From positions 1-64,000 of the forward strand of contig CALGZA010000018.1 of the NCBI GenBank assembly GCA_937934595.1: DNA of 64,000 nt, given 5' to 3'. The translations under genes were made by a program, and so were the position numbers. Each line of letters opens with the position of its first letter. Positions within the stretch are counted from its first letter, which is position 1. A model generated the notes under the pieces. It was not told where the DNA came from and made no database searches. It worked only from the letters and a program-made list of their open reading frames with translations. Shown piece by piece: positions 20,263 through 30,695 of this stretch. This DNA comes from an uncultured Verrucomicrobiales bacterium (lineage in GTDB: Bacteria; Verrucomicrobiota; Verrucomicrobiia; Verrucomicrobiales; Akkermansiaceae).

Positions 20263-20829
20263 ATGACTATTACCATGCAGCAAGAAATCATACTAGAACG
20301 TGAAGTAGAAGCCGTTCAGATCCCAAGCGGAGACGCCATCATACTTCCACAAGGCACCCCCGTAATGATCACCCAGACTCTAGGAGGAACATACACCGTA
20401 GCCACGCAAGCCGGACTCGCCAGAATCTCAACCAAAGATGTTGACGCCCTAGGTATTGACCCTAACGAACAAGCCGAAAAAACAGCACAATCAGAAGCAC
20501 TCAAAGACGCCCCACTAGATGAACAAGTCTGGGCCGCACTCAAAGAAGTTTACGATCCAGAAATCCCCGTAGATATCGTAAACCTCGGCCTCGTCTACGA
20601 TTGCATTCTCAAGGAATCAGAAAAAGACTCAAGCAAATCAACCGTAAACGTCAAAATGACACTCACCGCTCCAGGCTGCGGAATGGGACCAGTCATCGCA
20701 GCAGACGCCCAGTCTCGCATCATGACCATCGACAACATCGAAGATGCCACAGTTGACCTTGTCTGGGATCCAGTGTGGACCCAAGACATGATCACCGAAG
20801 AAGGTAAAATGAAGCTCGGAATGGTCTAG
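20263..20829 (+). CDS. sufT: SufT-like DUF59/MIP18 Fe-S assembly protein
   Basis: YDPEIPVDIVNLGLVYDC...MTLTAPGCGMG...VDLVWDPVWTQDMITEEGKMKLGM. Confidence 0.85.
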   Translation: MTITMQQEIILEREVEAVQIPSGDAIILPQGTPVMITQTLGGTYTVATQAGLARISTKDVDALGIDPNEQAEKTAQSEALKDAPLDEQVWAALKEVYDPEIPVDIVNLGLVYDCILKESEKDSSKSTVNVKMTLTAPGCGMGPVIAADAQSRIMTIDNIEDATVDLVWDPVWTQDMITEEGKMKLGMV

Positions 20830-20856
20830 AAATCTAACAAAATAACCCTCCCTACC

Positions 20857-21351
20857 CTAACTCACCTCTCCATCCAAATCACCATCCATAAACATCACCA
20901 AAGAAGGCAACGCCTTCTTTAAAACTTGAGCCACCGCTTGATAAGCTCTCGGCCCCTGCCCTATAGGATCAGGCAAGTCCAAGCCAACCTTCCCATTAAA
21001 AGAAACAAAATCACACACCAAATTACACTTCTCCGCATAATCCGGAAATGAATGCACCAGCATATCCAGATGACTCTCCGTCATTGCAAATACATGCGTA
21101 GCTCTCTCCAGCATCTCTCTATCCACTGGCCGGCTCCTAAATCCATCCACTATAGCATCAGCTGAATTACCCCTTAAAACACTAGCCGTCTCCGAGCTCA
21201 TCCTATCACCAGCGTAAGCCGCCACACCAGCTGAACCCAGCAGCTCATACGCCGGATTACCCTCAACCAGCTTCCTAAACAAACCCTCAGCCATAGGACT
21301 ACGGCACGTATTCCCAGTACAAACAAAAAGTACTTTTTTCTTATCACTCAT
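20857..21351 (-). CDS. Low-molecular-weight protein (Tyr/Arg) phosphatase
   Basis: VLFVCTGNTCRSPMAEGLF; DLPDPIGQ. Confidence 0.95.
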   Translation of the reverse strand: MSDKKKVLFVCTGNTCRSPMAEGLFRKLVEGNPAYELLGSAGVAAYAGDRMSSETASVLRGNSADAIVDGFRSRPVDREMLERATHVFAMTESHLDMLVHSFPDYAEKCNLVCDFVSFNGKVGLDLPDPIGQGPRAYQAVAQVLKKALPSLVMFMDGDLDGEVS

Positions 21352-21366
21352 CTTACTATTACCCCA

Positions 21367-22773
21367 TTAAAACTCAACCTCTTCACCAAGAACACCCACG
21401 CTAACCTCACCATCGTGCACCTCCTTCAAAGCATCACAAAAGCTCTCACTCCTACTCTGCTCACCATGGACCAACCACACCTTACTCTTCGGCCCAGTCA
21501 TCGCATTAAAATAATCAATCAACTCAGAGTGATCAGCATGACCAGAAAAAGAATCCATTATCTCAACCTGCGCCCTCACTGGATACGGCTTACCAAATAT
21601 CTTAACCTCATCCCAGCCCTCACGTATCTTCCAACCAAGAGTATTCTGTGCACAATAACCAACAAACAAAATCGTATTCTCTGGCTCAGAAATCCCATTC
21701 TTAAGATGATGTAATATCCTACCCGCCTCACACATCCCAGATGCAGATATAATGATAGCCTGACCATCGCGCTTATTCAGATCCTTTGACCCATTCACAC
21801 TTCGTATAAGAGTCAATCCCTCAAACCCAAACGGATCAGCCTTCTCAAATAAAAAATTATAAATCTCCTTATTAAAACACTCTGGATGCAACCGGAAAAT
21901 CTCCGTCGCATTTACAGCCAAAGGACTATCCACATACACCGGCACCTCAGGAATAGACTTCTCCTCAAACAACTGATGCAATACATACAGCAACTGCTGT
22001 GTGCGCTCCACCGCAAAAGAAGGTATAATAATCTTACCACCCCTCTCTAAAGCCCTATTAACTATATCCGCTATCTCCGCATCAGCTCGCGTACCTAACT
22101 CATGCTCCCTTCCCCCATAAGTACTCTCCATCAATACATAATCCACATCATCCACCGCAGCAGGATTCCTCAAAATATCATTATCCCCCCTGCCTACATC
22201 ACCAGAGAAAAGCAAACGCTTCTTCTTACCATCAGAATCATCCTCTATATCCAAAACCACCTGTGCACTACCCAGAATATGACCAGCATCAACAAAATGC
22301 ATCGTCACACCCTTACCTATCAACATAGGCCTATCATAACCCACATTCACAAACTGCCTCAAACACAGCTCCGCATCCACCTCCTCATACAACGGCTCCA
22401 CAGGAGGTAAATCACTCCTTTTCCTCTTCTTATTCAGATACGCCACATCCTTCTCCTGTATACGCGCACTATCAGCAAGCATGATCTGACACAAATCCCT
22501 AGTCGCAAACGTAGCATAAATATTCCCCTTAAAACCCCTCTTTGTTAAATTAGGCAAATTACCACTATGGTCAATGTGAGCATGACTCAAAACCACACTA
22601 TCCACCTCCTCTGGCTTAAAATAAGGAAAACCACAGTTAACCTCATAAGCATCCTTTCGCCGTCCCTGATACAAACCACAATCCAAAAGTATCTTCTGCC
22701 CGTTCACCTCTAACAAATGTTGAGACCCAGTCGTCGTTCCTGCCGCTCCACAAAATTTTAATTTCATATCCAT
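21367..22773 (-). CDS. MBL-fold beta-CASP metallohydrolase (RNase-like)
   Basis: VVLSHAHIDHSGNLP, beta-CASP IIISASGMCEAGRILHHL, FSGHADHSELIDY. Confidence 0.92.
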   Translation of the reverse strand: MDMKLKFCGAAGTTTGSQHLLEVNGQKILLDCGLYQGRRKDAYEVNCGFPYFKPEEVDSVVLSHAHIDHSGNLPNLTKRGFKGNIYATFATRDLCQIMLADSARIQEKDVAYLNKKRKRSDLPPVEPLYEEVDAELCLRQFVNVGYDRPMLIGKGVTMHFVDAGHILGSAQVVLDIEDDSDGKKKRLLFSGDVGRGDNDILRNPAAVDDVDYVLMESTYGGREHELGTRADAEIADIVNRALERGGKIIIPSFAVERTQQLLYVLHQLFEEKSIPEVPVYVDSPLAVNATEIFRLHPECFNKEIYNFLFEKADPFGFEGLTLIRSVNGSKDLNKRDGQAIIISASGMCEAGRILHHLKNGISEPENTILFVGYCAQNTLGWKIREGWDEVKIFGKPYPVRAQVEIMDSFSGHADHSELIDYFNAMTGPKSKVWLVHGEQSRSESFCDALKEVHDGEVSVGVLGEEVEF

Positions 22774-22886
22774 ACAACTTACTCATCATCTCTGACATGG
22801 AAAGAGAAAACTCAAGCACCTTAAAAAGACACTAAATTACACAACAAAAACACAACAACTCAAAACCACAACAAGCTAAAACTCTA

Positions 22887-24065
22887 TTACATTCTAACCC
22901 AACACTCTTCATCAATAACCCAGAAATTCTTCAGCTTCTCTATCTCCTTTTTACGTAAATTATAAACTTTAGTCACATGCCTCAACTCAGGCAGACCCAC
23001 AGCTTCACCTCCCGCCAGCTTTGACTCAGCCAGCTCCTGCTGCACAGACTTCAAAATCCTCCAGTCCTTCAACATCCGCCTAACCTCCATTACCATATCC
23101 TTATTCAGAGTAGACGGCTCCGCCAACTTAGCCCTCAGATCAGTCAAACCCAAGTTACTCTTTAACATATTCATACCAGGAAGAACCGGCTTAGCATCAA
23201 CATGATTCTTCTTCATCTCACCAGCAATCTGACTAGAATTAGCCAGAACCCGCCAACGCTTCCAGTCAGAAAAACCCGGATCCTTAACCCCTCGATAAAA
23301 ATTCAATTTACCCTTATAATCACTCAGCTTCACATCATGATACTCAGCATTAAAAAAATCCCTCACCCTATTGAGCCACTGCTCGCGCTCCTTTTTAATC
23401 ACACCATCAGTCTTTACAAGCTCTCTATCCACAGCCTTATTTGGCTTCACCTCCCCCTCAGCAGAAAGCTTCCGCTTAATCTTAGCCAGATCCCTCTCCG
23501 CACTCTCAATAATCTCACCCTGACAAAACAACACATGCAAATTAACAACCTCCTCACGCTGAACAGCCTCAGCCTCTACACCCTGAGTCACCCTACCCCA
23601 CTCAGTCTGAGTCAACGAATGAGAAATATTCTTCAAGTCCGTGATCGACTCCAGCTGCCTCGGTAAGGAAGCTATCGGATCCTTCATCGCCTTAGCTATC
23701 TCACTCGGATTAAGAGTCATCTGCACACTACTACTTAAGCTTTTCCTTAACTCATGAGTTAGATTATTAACCAGCCCCTTCTTATGCAGAGACTCCTCTC
23801 TACTCAATAAAGCCTTCCTATACTTCGTATTCCTCTCTTTCATCAGCTCAGAAGCCTCCCGCCAAGATATCTCCACCTTCTTAAAAGGAGACTGCGCAGC
23901 CAGCTCACGGGTATAACTCTCCCCCTTACTCTCTACCTCATGCTTCAGCACCTGCTCTACCTCCACAGTAGCGCACTGAGTGAACAACATCAGAGAAAAT
24001 ACCAACAATATCAATCGCTCAAAAATATCTTTCATGAGTCTCATCCCATACTTATACGCAACCAC
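22887..24065 (-). CDS. Hypothetical lipoprotein, helical
   Basis: Signal with lipobox-like LFTQCAT; charged helical body. Confidence 0.65.
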   Translation of the reverse strand: MVAYKYGMRLMKDIFERLILLVFSLMLFTQCATVEVEQVLKHEVESKGESYTRELAAQSPFKKVEISWREASELMKERNTKYRKALLSREESLHKKGLVNNLTHELRKSLSSSVQMTLNPSEIAKAMKDPIASLPRQLESITDLKNISHSLTQTEWGRVTQGVEAEAVQREEVVNLHVLFCQGEIIESAERDLAKIKRKLSAEGEVKPNKAVDRELVKTDGVIKKEREQWLNRVRDFFNAEYHDVKLSDYKGKLNFYRGVKDPGFSDWKRWRVLANSSQIAGEMKKNHVDAKPVLPGMNMLKSNLGLTDLRAKLAEPSTLNKDMVMEVRRMLKDWRILKSVQQELAESKLAGGEAVGLPELRHVTKVYNLRKKEIEKLKNFWVIDEECWVRM

Positions 24066-24144
24066 TTATTCATTCTTTCAACATCTACCATCATTCTCCC
24101 ACAAAAGGCTTTCATCCAGACTGCCACTGAGATAATTTCAACCC

Positions 24145-24729
24145 ATGCGGAACAAAGCAAAGGAACACGAAGCCAGAGATAACAAACACACACGCGGCAG
24201 AGAAATCAAAGGCGGCGGTGGACTCGCTAAAGGTGAAGACGCCATCCCATCCATCCTTAAAGACAAAGCAAACCCATTCATCCTCATCCTAGACTGCGTG
24301 ACTGACCCACACAACCTAGGCGCCATTCTCAGAACCGCTAATGGCGCTGGCATAGACGCGGTAATCGCCCCAAAAGACAAATCCGTTGGACTCACTGAAA
24401 CCGCCCAGCGTGTAGCCGTTGGAGCAGCAGAAACAACTCCATTCATCAGAGTCACCAACCTCGCCAGAACCATGAAAAAACTTCAAAAAGACTACGGAAT
24501 CTGGCTCCTAGGCACCAGCGATAAAGCCACACAGTCACTCTACAACTCAGACCTTAAAGGACCCCTCGGCATCGTCATGGGAGCAGAAGGCTCTGGCATG
24601 CGGCGCCTCACCGAAGAAAACTGTGACATCCTCATCAACCTTCCAATGGCAGGCAAAGTAGACTGCCTCAACGTCAGCGTCGCCACAGGCGTCTGCCTCT
24701 ACGAAGCCGTCAGACAAAGAACCATCTAA
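24145..24729 (+). CDS. TrmH/SpoU-family RNA 2'-O-methyltransferase (RlmB-like, lacking N-terminal substrate-binding domain)
   Basis: [28 protein letters not shown]...[45 protein letters not shown]. Confidence 0.92.
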   Translation: MRNKAKEHEARDNKHTRGREIKGGGGLAKGEDAIPSILKDKANPFILILDCVTDPHNLGAILRTANGAGIDAVIAPKDKSVGLTETAQRVAVGAAETTPFIRVTNLARTMKKLQKDYGIWLLGTSDKATQSLYNSDLKGPLGIVMGAEGSGMRRLTEENCDILINLPMAGKVDCLNVSVATGVCLYEAVRQRTI

Positions 24730-24733
24730 AAAA

Positions 24734-26293
24734 ATGGAAAACAACCCAGACATCATCCTAGCCTCTACGTCCCCTAGAAGAAAAGAGCTCTTAGCAACAC
24801 TCGTTGAAAAGTTCCACATCATCCCCTCACCAGGAGAAGAAATCCACTGCAACGATACACCTCTCATCGAGCTATGCTGCATGAACGCTCAGTCTAAAGC
24901 CGCAGCCATAGCAGGAAAAGCAGAACACACCAAACACATCGTCATCGGCGCAGACACACTAGTCTACATAGACAGCACACCCCTCGGAAAACCAACCAGC
25001 AAAGATGAAGCTATTGCCACACTTAATAAACTCTCAGGAAGAACACACCAAGTCTGCACAGGCGTTTGCATCATACATAATCAACAAGTCAAAACCTTCC
25101 ACGAAATCACCAACGTCAAATTCAAAAAACTCACTCCAGAAATCATCCAACAATACATAGACAAAGTAAACGTCATGGACAAAGCAGGCAGCTACGCCGT
25201 CCAAGACCACGGTGACATGATCATCAGCGAAGTAAACGGAAGCTACGAAAACGTAGTAGGCCTACCCCTAGAATCCCTCAGACCACATCTCACCAATCTC
25301 GGCATACAATGCATACCCCCTAAGCAGCAAGTCCCCACAGATCACCGCTACCCCCTCCTATTTAACCCCAATGCCAGAAGCAACAGAGGAAAACGCTCAC
25401 TCCGCTTCTTCATGTCAAACGCCAGCGACTTCGTCCTCTACGCCACCCGCAGCATTCAAGACGCAAACGAAATCACCACCAAGTTCGCATCCAACAAAGA
25501 ACCAGTCGTCATAGCCGCAGGAGGGGACGGAACACTTAACGCTATCATCAAAGGACTCATAGGCTCAGATACAGCACTCGGAATACTACCCACAGGCACC
25601 ATGAACGTATTCGCCAGAGAAATGGGAATCCCCATACCAAATGTCCAACGATCAAATCTCAACCGCGCACTCAAAGTCATCAAAAACGGGCACATCAAAA
25701 AAGTTGACCTATTCCAAGCCAACGGCCACCCATTCCTACAAATGGCAGGCGTAGGATTCGACGCTCAAGTCATCGAAGACACCACCATCGAATCCAAAAA
25801 ATTACTCGGCCCACTCGCATACCTCATGAGCGCCGTTAAACTACTCGGTGAAAACCCTCCTAAAATGAAACTCATCTGCAACGACGGACGTGAAATAGAA
25901 GGAGTCGCCGTCCTAGCAGGAAACGGAGAACTCTACGGAGGACAAGTCAGACTATTCCCAAAAGCAAACAACAACGACGGACTCCTAGACATCCTCGTCT
26001 TCAAAGAAACAGGTTACAAATTCGTAGTAGACACACTAAAAGGAATCGCAGGTGTACTAGACCTCGTCAAATCATCCGTAGAATACATCCAAGCAGATGA
26101 ATTTAAAGTCATCTCAGACCGAGATGTCCCCATCGAAGTAGACGGTGAATACCTCGGAAGACACACCGAAGTAAACTTCACCACCACAGGATCCCACCTC
26201 AAAGTACTCGCCCCCGAACAACCCATCGGAGGCATCATCAAAGACTGGACCGACTGGGTGCAAAATATCCCCAGAAAAATAGCAGGCGAATAA
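24734..26293 (+). CDS. Maf nucleotide pyrophosphatase - diacylglycerol/lipid kinase fusion
   Basis: N-term Maf: ILASTSPRRKELL...VIGADTLVYIDSTPLGKP...YAVQDHG; C-term DAGK: VVIAAGGDGTLNAIIKGL...GILPTGTMNVFAREMGIP. One open frame. Confidence 0.92.
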   Translation: MENNPDIILASTSPRRKELLATLVEKFHIIPSPGEEIHCNDTPLIELCCMNAQSKAAAIAGKAEHTKHIVIGADTLVYIDSTPLGKPTSKDEAIATLNKLSGRTHQVCTGVCIIHNQQVKTFHEITNVKFKKLTPEIIQQYIDKVNVMDKAGSYAVQDHGDMIISEVNGSYENVVGLPLESLRPHLTNLGIQCIPPKQQVPTDHRYPLLFNPNARSNRGKRSLRFFMSNASDFVLYATRSIQDANEITTKFASNKEPVVIAAGGDGTLNAIIKGLIGSDTALGILPTGTMNVFAREMGIPIPNVQRSNLNRALKVIKNGHIKKVDLFQANGHPFLQMAGVGFDAQVIEDTTIESKKLLGPLAYLMSAVKLLGENPPKMKLICNDGREIEGVAVLAGNGELYGGQVRLFPKANNNDGLLDILVFKETGYKFVVDTLKGIAGVLDLVKSSVEYIQADEFKVISDRDVPIEVDGEYLGRHTEVNFTTTGSHLKVLAPEQPIGGIIKDWTDWVQNIPRKIAGE

Positions 26294-26316
26294 TACCACC
26301 CCCTGCTACCAACAAC

Positions 26317-27201
26317 CTAACTCACTATCTCAGTACCAATACCAGACTCAGTGAAAATCTCTAACAAAAGTGAATGAGGCACCCTCCCATCAATAAAATG
26401 AACCTTACTCACACCCTCACTCAGCGCCTCTAAAGCAGAGTTCACCTTAGGCAGCATCCCCCCAGAAATAACCCCTGCAGCTATTAACTGACTGGCCAAA
26501 CCCGTATCTATAGACGGTATAATACTCCCCTCATCTGAAGGATCTCGTAAAACACCAGGAACATCAGAAAGATAAATCAACTTCGCCACCTTAAGCTCTC
26601 TCGCTAAAGCTGCCGCCGCTAAATCAGCATTCACATTCAGCTTCTTACCACTACCTAACTCAGACGCCAAAGGAGATATCACAGGCACTATCTCCGCATC
26701 ATAAGCCTCCTGCATCTTCTCCATGTTACAACGCACCACCTGACCCACCCTTCCTATGTCAACCTCCTCACCATACTCATCAACAGACTTAATCCGCTCC
26801 CCAATAAAAACCTCTGAACCCGGAAAACCCACAGCCTTACCACCAAAATCCCGTATCATACCTACCAACCCAGGATTAATTATTCCAGAAAGAGTCTTCT
26901 CAACTATACGAATCGCATCCACCGAAGTCACCCTAAAACCACCTACAAATCGCGCCTCAAGCCCAGCCTCCTCCATTGCAGCTGAAATCGCCTTACCCCC
27001 CCCATGCACAACAATTGGATTAATCCCAGCCACCTCCAAAAATACAACATCCCGCATCACCTGCCGAACCAACTCAGGATTATCCATCGCAGATCCCCCC
27101 ATCTTAATTAGAAAAGTCTTCCCTCGAAAGGACTGCAAATAAGGCAAAGCCTCCACCAAAGTAGCCGCCTTACTAATAGTTTGATCAAGTTGATGTGACA
27201 T
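26317..27201 (-). CDS. argB: Acetylglutamate kinase
   Basis: FLIKMGGSAMDNPELVRQVMRDVVFLEVAGINPIVVHGGGKAI...LNVNADLAAAALA. Confidence 0.95.
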   Translation of the reverse strand: MSHQLDQTISKAATLVEALPYLQSFRGKTFLIKMGGSAMDNPELVRQVMRDVVFLEVAGINPIVVHGGGKAISAAMEEAGLEARFVGGFRVTSVDAIRIVEKTLSGIINPGLVGMIRDFGGKAVGFPGSEVFIGERIKSVDEYGEEVDIGRVGQVVRCNMEKMQEAYDAEIVPVISPLASELGSGKKLNVNADLAAAALARELKVAKLIYLSDVPGVLRDPSDEGSIIPSIDTGLASQLIAAGVISGGMLPKVNSALEALSEGVSKVHFIDGRVPHSLLLEIFTESGIGTEIVS

Positions 27202-27251
27202 AAATTTTCTTATTTCCTAATGACTAAAACCTCATTCTCCCACCCTCAACA

Positions 27252-28598
27252 TCACACCCTAAAGCGCGCACGCCGCCCAGCCCTCACTCGGTGAATCACC
27301 TCCTCCACACCCTCCATTACCAAACCATCACCCCCATCAGTGACAACCACTCCCCTCCTCCTCAAAAAAGGAAAGACCAACATACAAGCCAATACACCAA
27401 ACAACAAATAAAGAACCGGCGCATAATACAACGTCTCCCCACACAAACGCATACTACCCATAACCAACACACACATAACCAAAATGGACCAAAACCAAAA
27501 AAACAAAACAGACTTCCCACTAAAACAAACCAACAACAAAATCACCACCAACGCCAAACCAGCCTCCACCCACCAACTCACACGCTCATACCTCCTACTC
27601 TCCTCAACAACCGGTAACAAAGCCAATTGATTCAACTTCATCACAGGTAACTCAATCGCCCTGTAATCATCAGCCTTCACACCAGCTGCTGACAAAATCG
27701 TATTCTCACTATCCAGAGGAGACTCCTTCACAGAGGTAATCTCAGCAGAAATCAAATGCACCTCAGAACCCTCTAACTCCCCATCAAAACGAAAATACCC
27801 AAACTCATCAATAGGAATCATACTACCCGTATCTCCTAATACAATACACCTCCCCACCATCACCTCCAAATCCTCAGGATCCACCCCCAAATGATGCATC
27901 CTCTCTAACAACAAAGAAGAAAGAAGCACCCTCTCACCCCACACAGCCAACAAAGGAATACCATCAGCCGCAGGCTCACTCTCTAATTGAGAAAAACCCA
28001 CCCTACAATTCTCAGGTATCTTTAACGTAGGCGCCAAACTCACCTGATTCACACTAGGCAAGCTCAACACATCTCCCCTCATAGAATCAAGCGCCAACGA
28101 AGAATCATACAAATAACCCGGAATATCCACAGACCCCGCAGTCCTCCGTAAAGGAACCGATAAAACACAAGAATCTAACAACTCCAACTGCGAACACAAC
28201 GTATTATTCTCCAACTCAGGAAGATCTGGCCAATGCAAATGCGTCCCCAAAAATAAATGCCGCGTCCCCAAACGAACCAAATTACTCACCGTCACCGCCA
28301 GATCAGTCGGATCATATACTCCAAACGCATTCGTCCCATCCGGATCATCATTAATGCTACACACCAAATAACGTGGAGGCTCCGGCATAGTTCCCATCAC
28401 CTGACTCAATACCACCCTATCAGACTCAAACACCTTCTCAGGCGGAACAAAATACGTATCCCAATCCACCATAGACCTCCCACCTACCTCAGGAACATGC
28501 GCCTGAACCCTAGCCAAAGGCAAAACAAAATAACCAACCAAAGCTACGATCAAAAAGACCATAATCAATAACCAGCAACTTCTTCGCTCAGCTTTCAC
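27252..28598 (-). CDS. CHASE2-like sensory domain membrane protein lacking an output domain
   Basis: N-terminal TM, CHASE2-like VGFSQLESEPAADGIPLLAVWGERVLLSSLLLE...IPIDEFGYFRFDGE, then TM helices and a short tail. Confidence 0.55.
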   Translation of the reverse strand: MKAERRSCWLLIMVFLIVALVGYFVLPLARVQAHVPEVGGRSMVDWDTYFVPPEKVFESDRVVLSQVMGTMPEPPRYLVCSINDDPDGTNAFGVYDPTDLAVTVSNLVRLGTRHLFLGTHLHWPDLPELENNTLCSQLELLDSCVLSVPLRRTAGSVDIPGYLYDSSLALDSMRGDVLSLPSVNQVSLAPTLKIPENCRVGFSQLESEPAADGIPLLAVWGERVLLSSLLLERMHHLGVDPEDLEVMVGRCIVLGDTGSMIPIDEFGYFRFDGELEGSEVHLISAEITSVKESPLDSENTILSAAGVKADDYRAIELPVMKLNQLALLPVVEESRRYERVSWWVEAGLALVVILLLVCFSGKSVLFFWFWSILVMCVLVMGSMRLCGETLYYAPVLYLLFGVLACMLVFPFLRRRGVVVTDGGDGLVMEGVEEVIHRVRAGRRARFRV

Positions 28599-28619
28599 AA
28601 ATATATATCAGCGTTACAA

Positions 28620-29582
28620 CTAACTATCTAACAAATCCAAAACAGGCAAAATCGCCTCAGCATAATCCGTCCCAGTCACCAGCTCCCTCAACAAAGCCCC
28701 AGCCACAGGAATATGCTGCGCAAACCACTCCTCATTCTTATTAGAAACCAAATTCCCATAAGCCCCAAGAGCCTGCATCAACCTCTGAATAGCACACATC
28801 GTCAATATATCATCCAAAGGCCGCTCCTCCGTCACATCCTCCCACATATCAAGCAACTTCGCACGCTCCTCAGCAGAATGATTCATATAAGGATCATAAA
28901 TCAAAGAGGCCAAATCATACTCCTGCCTTCCCCGTCGCATACCCTGGAAATCAATCAAATAAGCCTTCCCCTCATACACAATAATATTCTGTGACTGAAA
29001 ATCCCTATGCACCAAATGCCTAGATGACGCCCCTAACGCATCCGCCATACGCCTCAATGCACCATGCTCCCTCAGCTCCTTCGTCTCACCACTAGACATC
29101 CCCAAATGAATCTCCGCCAACTGATCAAAAAAATAATCCTGCTCCCACACATACATCTCCGCATCAAATGCTGGCTGAAACTCCAGCTCCTTAGGTGGCC
29201 GAGTATAAAACAACTTATCCAGCTGCTCAAAAGCAGAACGATAAAATGGCTCACGCACCTCCCACGCCTCATCTCGCATCGAAAGCAAATCCTGATCACC
29301 TAAATCCTCCACCAAAGCACAACAACGACTCGTATTATCATACAAAACATGCGGAACATTCAGCTTCGCATCCATTAGAAACTCCGCAACCGGCAAATAA
29401 TTCGCATTATCAGCACGCTCCATCGTATAATGAATCCCTATATAAGTAGGATAACCCTCAGGCTTCAACCGTATAATCGTCCGCCCAGACGCTCCCTTAG
29501 TGATAGGCTCAATAATAACAGAATGAGTAGGAGCAAGCTCTAAATGAGCCCGTATGGCAGTGAGTAATGTATTTGCTGGCAT
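28620..29582 (-). CDS. amgK: Aminoglycoside-phosphotransferase-fold sugar kinase, AmgK-like
   Basis: CALVEDLGDQDLLS, LVHRDFQSQNIIVYEGKAYLIDFQGMRRGRQEYDLASLIYDPY; adjacent to murU. Confidence 0.88.
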   Translation of the reverse strand: MPANTLLTAIRAHLELAPTHSVIIEPITKGASGRTIIRLKPEGYPTYIGIHYTMERADNANYLPVAEFLMDAKLNVPHVLYDNTSRCCALVEDLGDQDLLSMRDEAWEVREPFYRSAFEQLDKLFYTRPPKELEFQPAFDAEMYVWEQDYFFDQLAEIHLGMSSGETKELREHGALRRMADALGASSRHLVHRDFQSQNIIVYEGKAYLIDFQGMRRGRQEYDLASLIYDPYMNHSAEERAKLLDMWEDVTEERPLDDILTMCAIQRLMQALGAYGNLVSNKNEEWFAQHIPVAGALLRELVTGTDYAEAILPVLDLLDS

Positions 29583-29613
29583 AGTAATAATAGTTTGTTT
29601 TGATTAAAATAAT

Positions 29614-30525
29614 TTAAAGATCCTTCCCCGCATGCCTCCCGCGTGCCTCATGACGAACAATACAATCTGTCAAATCAGAACCAGCAGCAACCATCGCACC
29701 AGGCCAGACAATCGTATTCCTCAGCTTCGCCCCACCACCAATGACCGCCTCATCACCAATGACACAGCTTTCTACACAGATCTCAGCACTCGGGTCAATC
29801 ATTGCTTTCTCATGAATCGCCACACTCCCAGATCGCAACAACGCATGAGCATCAAAATAAGAACCTCGGGACCCCAGATCATGCCAAATCGCACTCCCAG
29901 AAACAAATGCACCCAACTTCCCACCCTTAACCAGCTCCAAAAAAGCAGGAACCACAGAAACCTTCTCACCAGCAGGAATCAAATCCAAAATCTCAGGACG
30001 TATACAATAAATCCCCGTAAACTGATAACTCCCAGCATCCACACCTAAACCATGCCGCATATCCACCACCCTATCACCATCCACCGCAACATTACAATTC
30101 GGACCACTAGGAAACAAAGCCAAAGTCGCCACATCCCCAGAAGAAACATGCGCATCCATCAGCGCACTCAAATCCAAATCAGTCAAAATATCCCCATTAT
30201 AAACCAAAATCGAATCCCCACCCACAAAAGGCGCCACATTCTTTATACCTCCACCCGTCTCCAAAAGCTCCTCCTCATAAAAAAAATCAATCTTAGCTCC
30301 CATAAACTCACCATCAGGAAACTTCTCCCCCCAAGCATCAGGTAAATGATGCGTATTAATCGCAAACGAATCAATCCCACAAGACATACAATGACGCAAC
30401 GCATAATTCACCATCGGCTCATGATACAAAGGAACCAACGGCTTCGGCAAAGAATCCGTCAAAGGCTTCAACCTCGTACCTAACCCCGCCCCCAAAATAA
30501 ACGCTTTATGTATCCCATGTTTCAC
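29614..30525 (-). CDS. murU: N-acetylmuramate-1-phosphate uridylyltransferase-like nucleotidyltransferase
   Basis: KAFILGAGLGTRLKPLTDSLPKPLVPLYHEPM; pairs with amgK. Confidence 0.85.
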   Translation of the reverse strand: MKHGIHKAFILGAGLGTRLKPLTDSLPKPLVPLYHEPMVNYALRHCMSCGIDSFAINTHHLPDAWGEKFPDGEFMGAKIDFFYEEELLETGGGIKNVAPFVGGDSILVYNGDILTDLDLSALMDAHVSSGDVATLALFPSGPNCNVAVDGDRVVDMRHGLGVDAGSYQFTGIYCIRPEILDLIPAGEKVSVVPAFLELVKGGKLGAFVSGSAIWHDLGSRGSYFDAHALLRSGSVAIHEKAMIDPSAEICVESCVIGDEAVIGGGAKLRNTIVWPGAMVAAGSDLTDCIVRHEARGRHAGKDL

Positions 30526-30695
30526 AACACACCACTAAACCAGAATCTCTGACAGGTAAAGAGTATATCATCCACACCAAACCATACCAAACATCACCCC
30601 ACTAACTCACCCCTAACCCCCAGCAACCTCCACACACCCTAGCATTCTTCTTCTAAGCTCGACCCTCCTAAACAAATTTTTATAATAAAACAACA

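Noticed and set aside
27291-30345. Plus-strand ORFs such as 27291..27617, 28257..28571, 28713..28994, 29632..30048, 30052..30345
   Set aside because: They are shadows of confidently assigned minus-strand genes (CHASE2-like, amgK, murU). Their odd His/Thr/Pro/Asn-rich composition follows from the C/A strand skew.
28620-30525. amgK-murU as a novel pair
   Set aside because: This is a described peptidoglycan-recycling route (anomeric kinase plus uridylyltransferase), so it is listed only as a feature.
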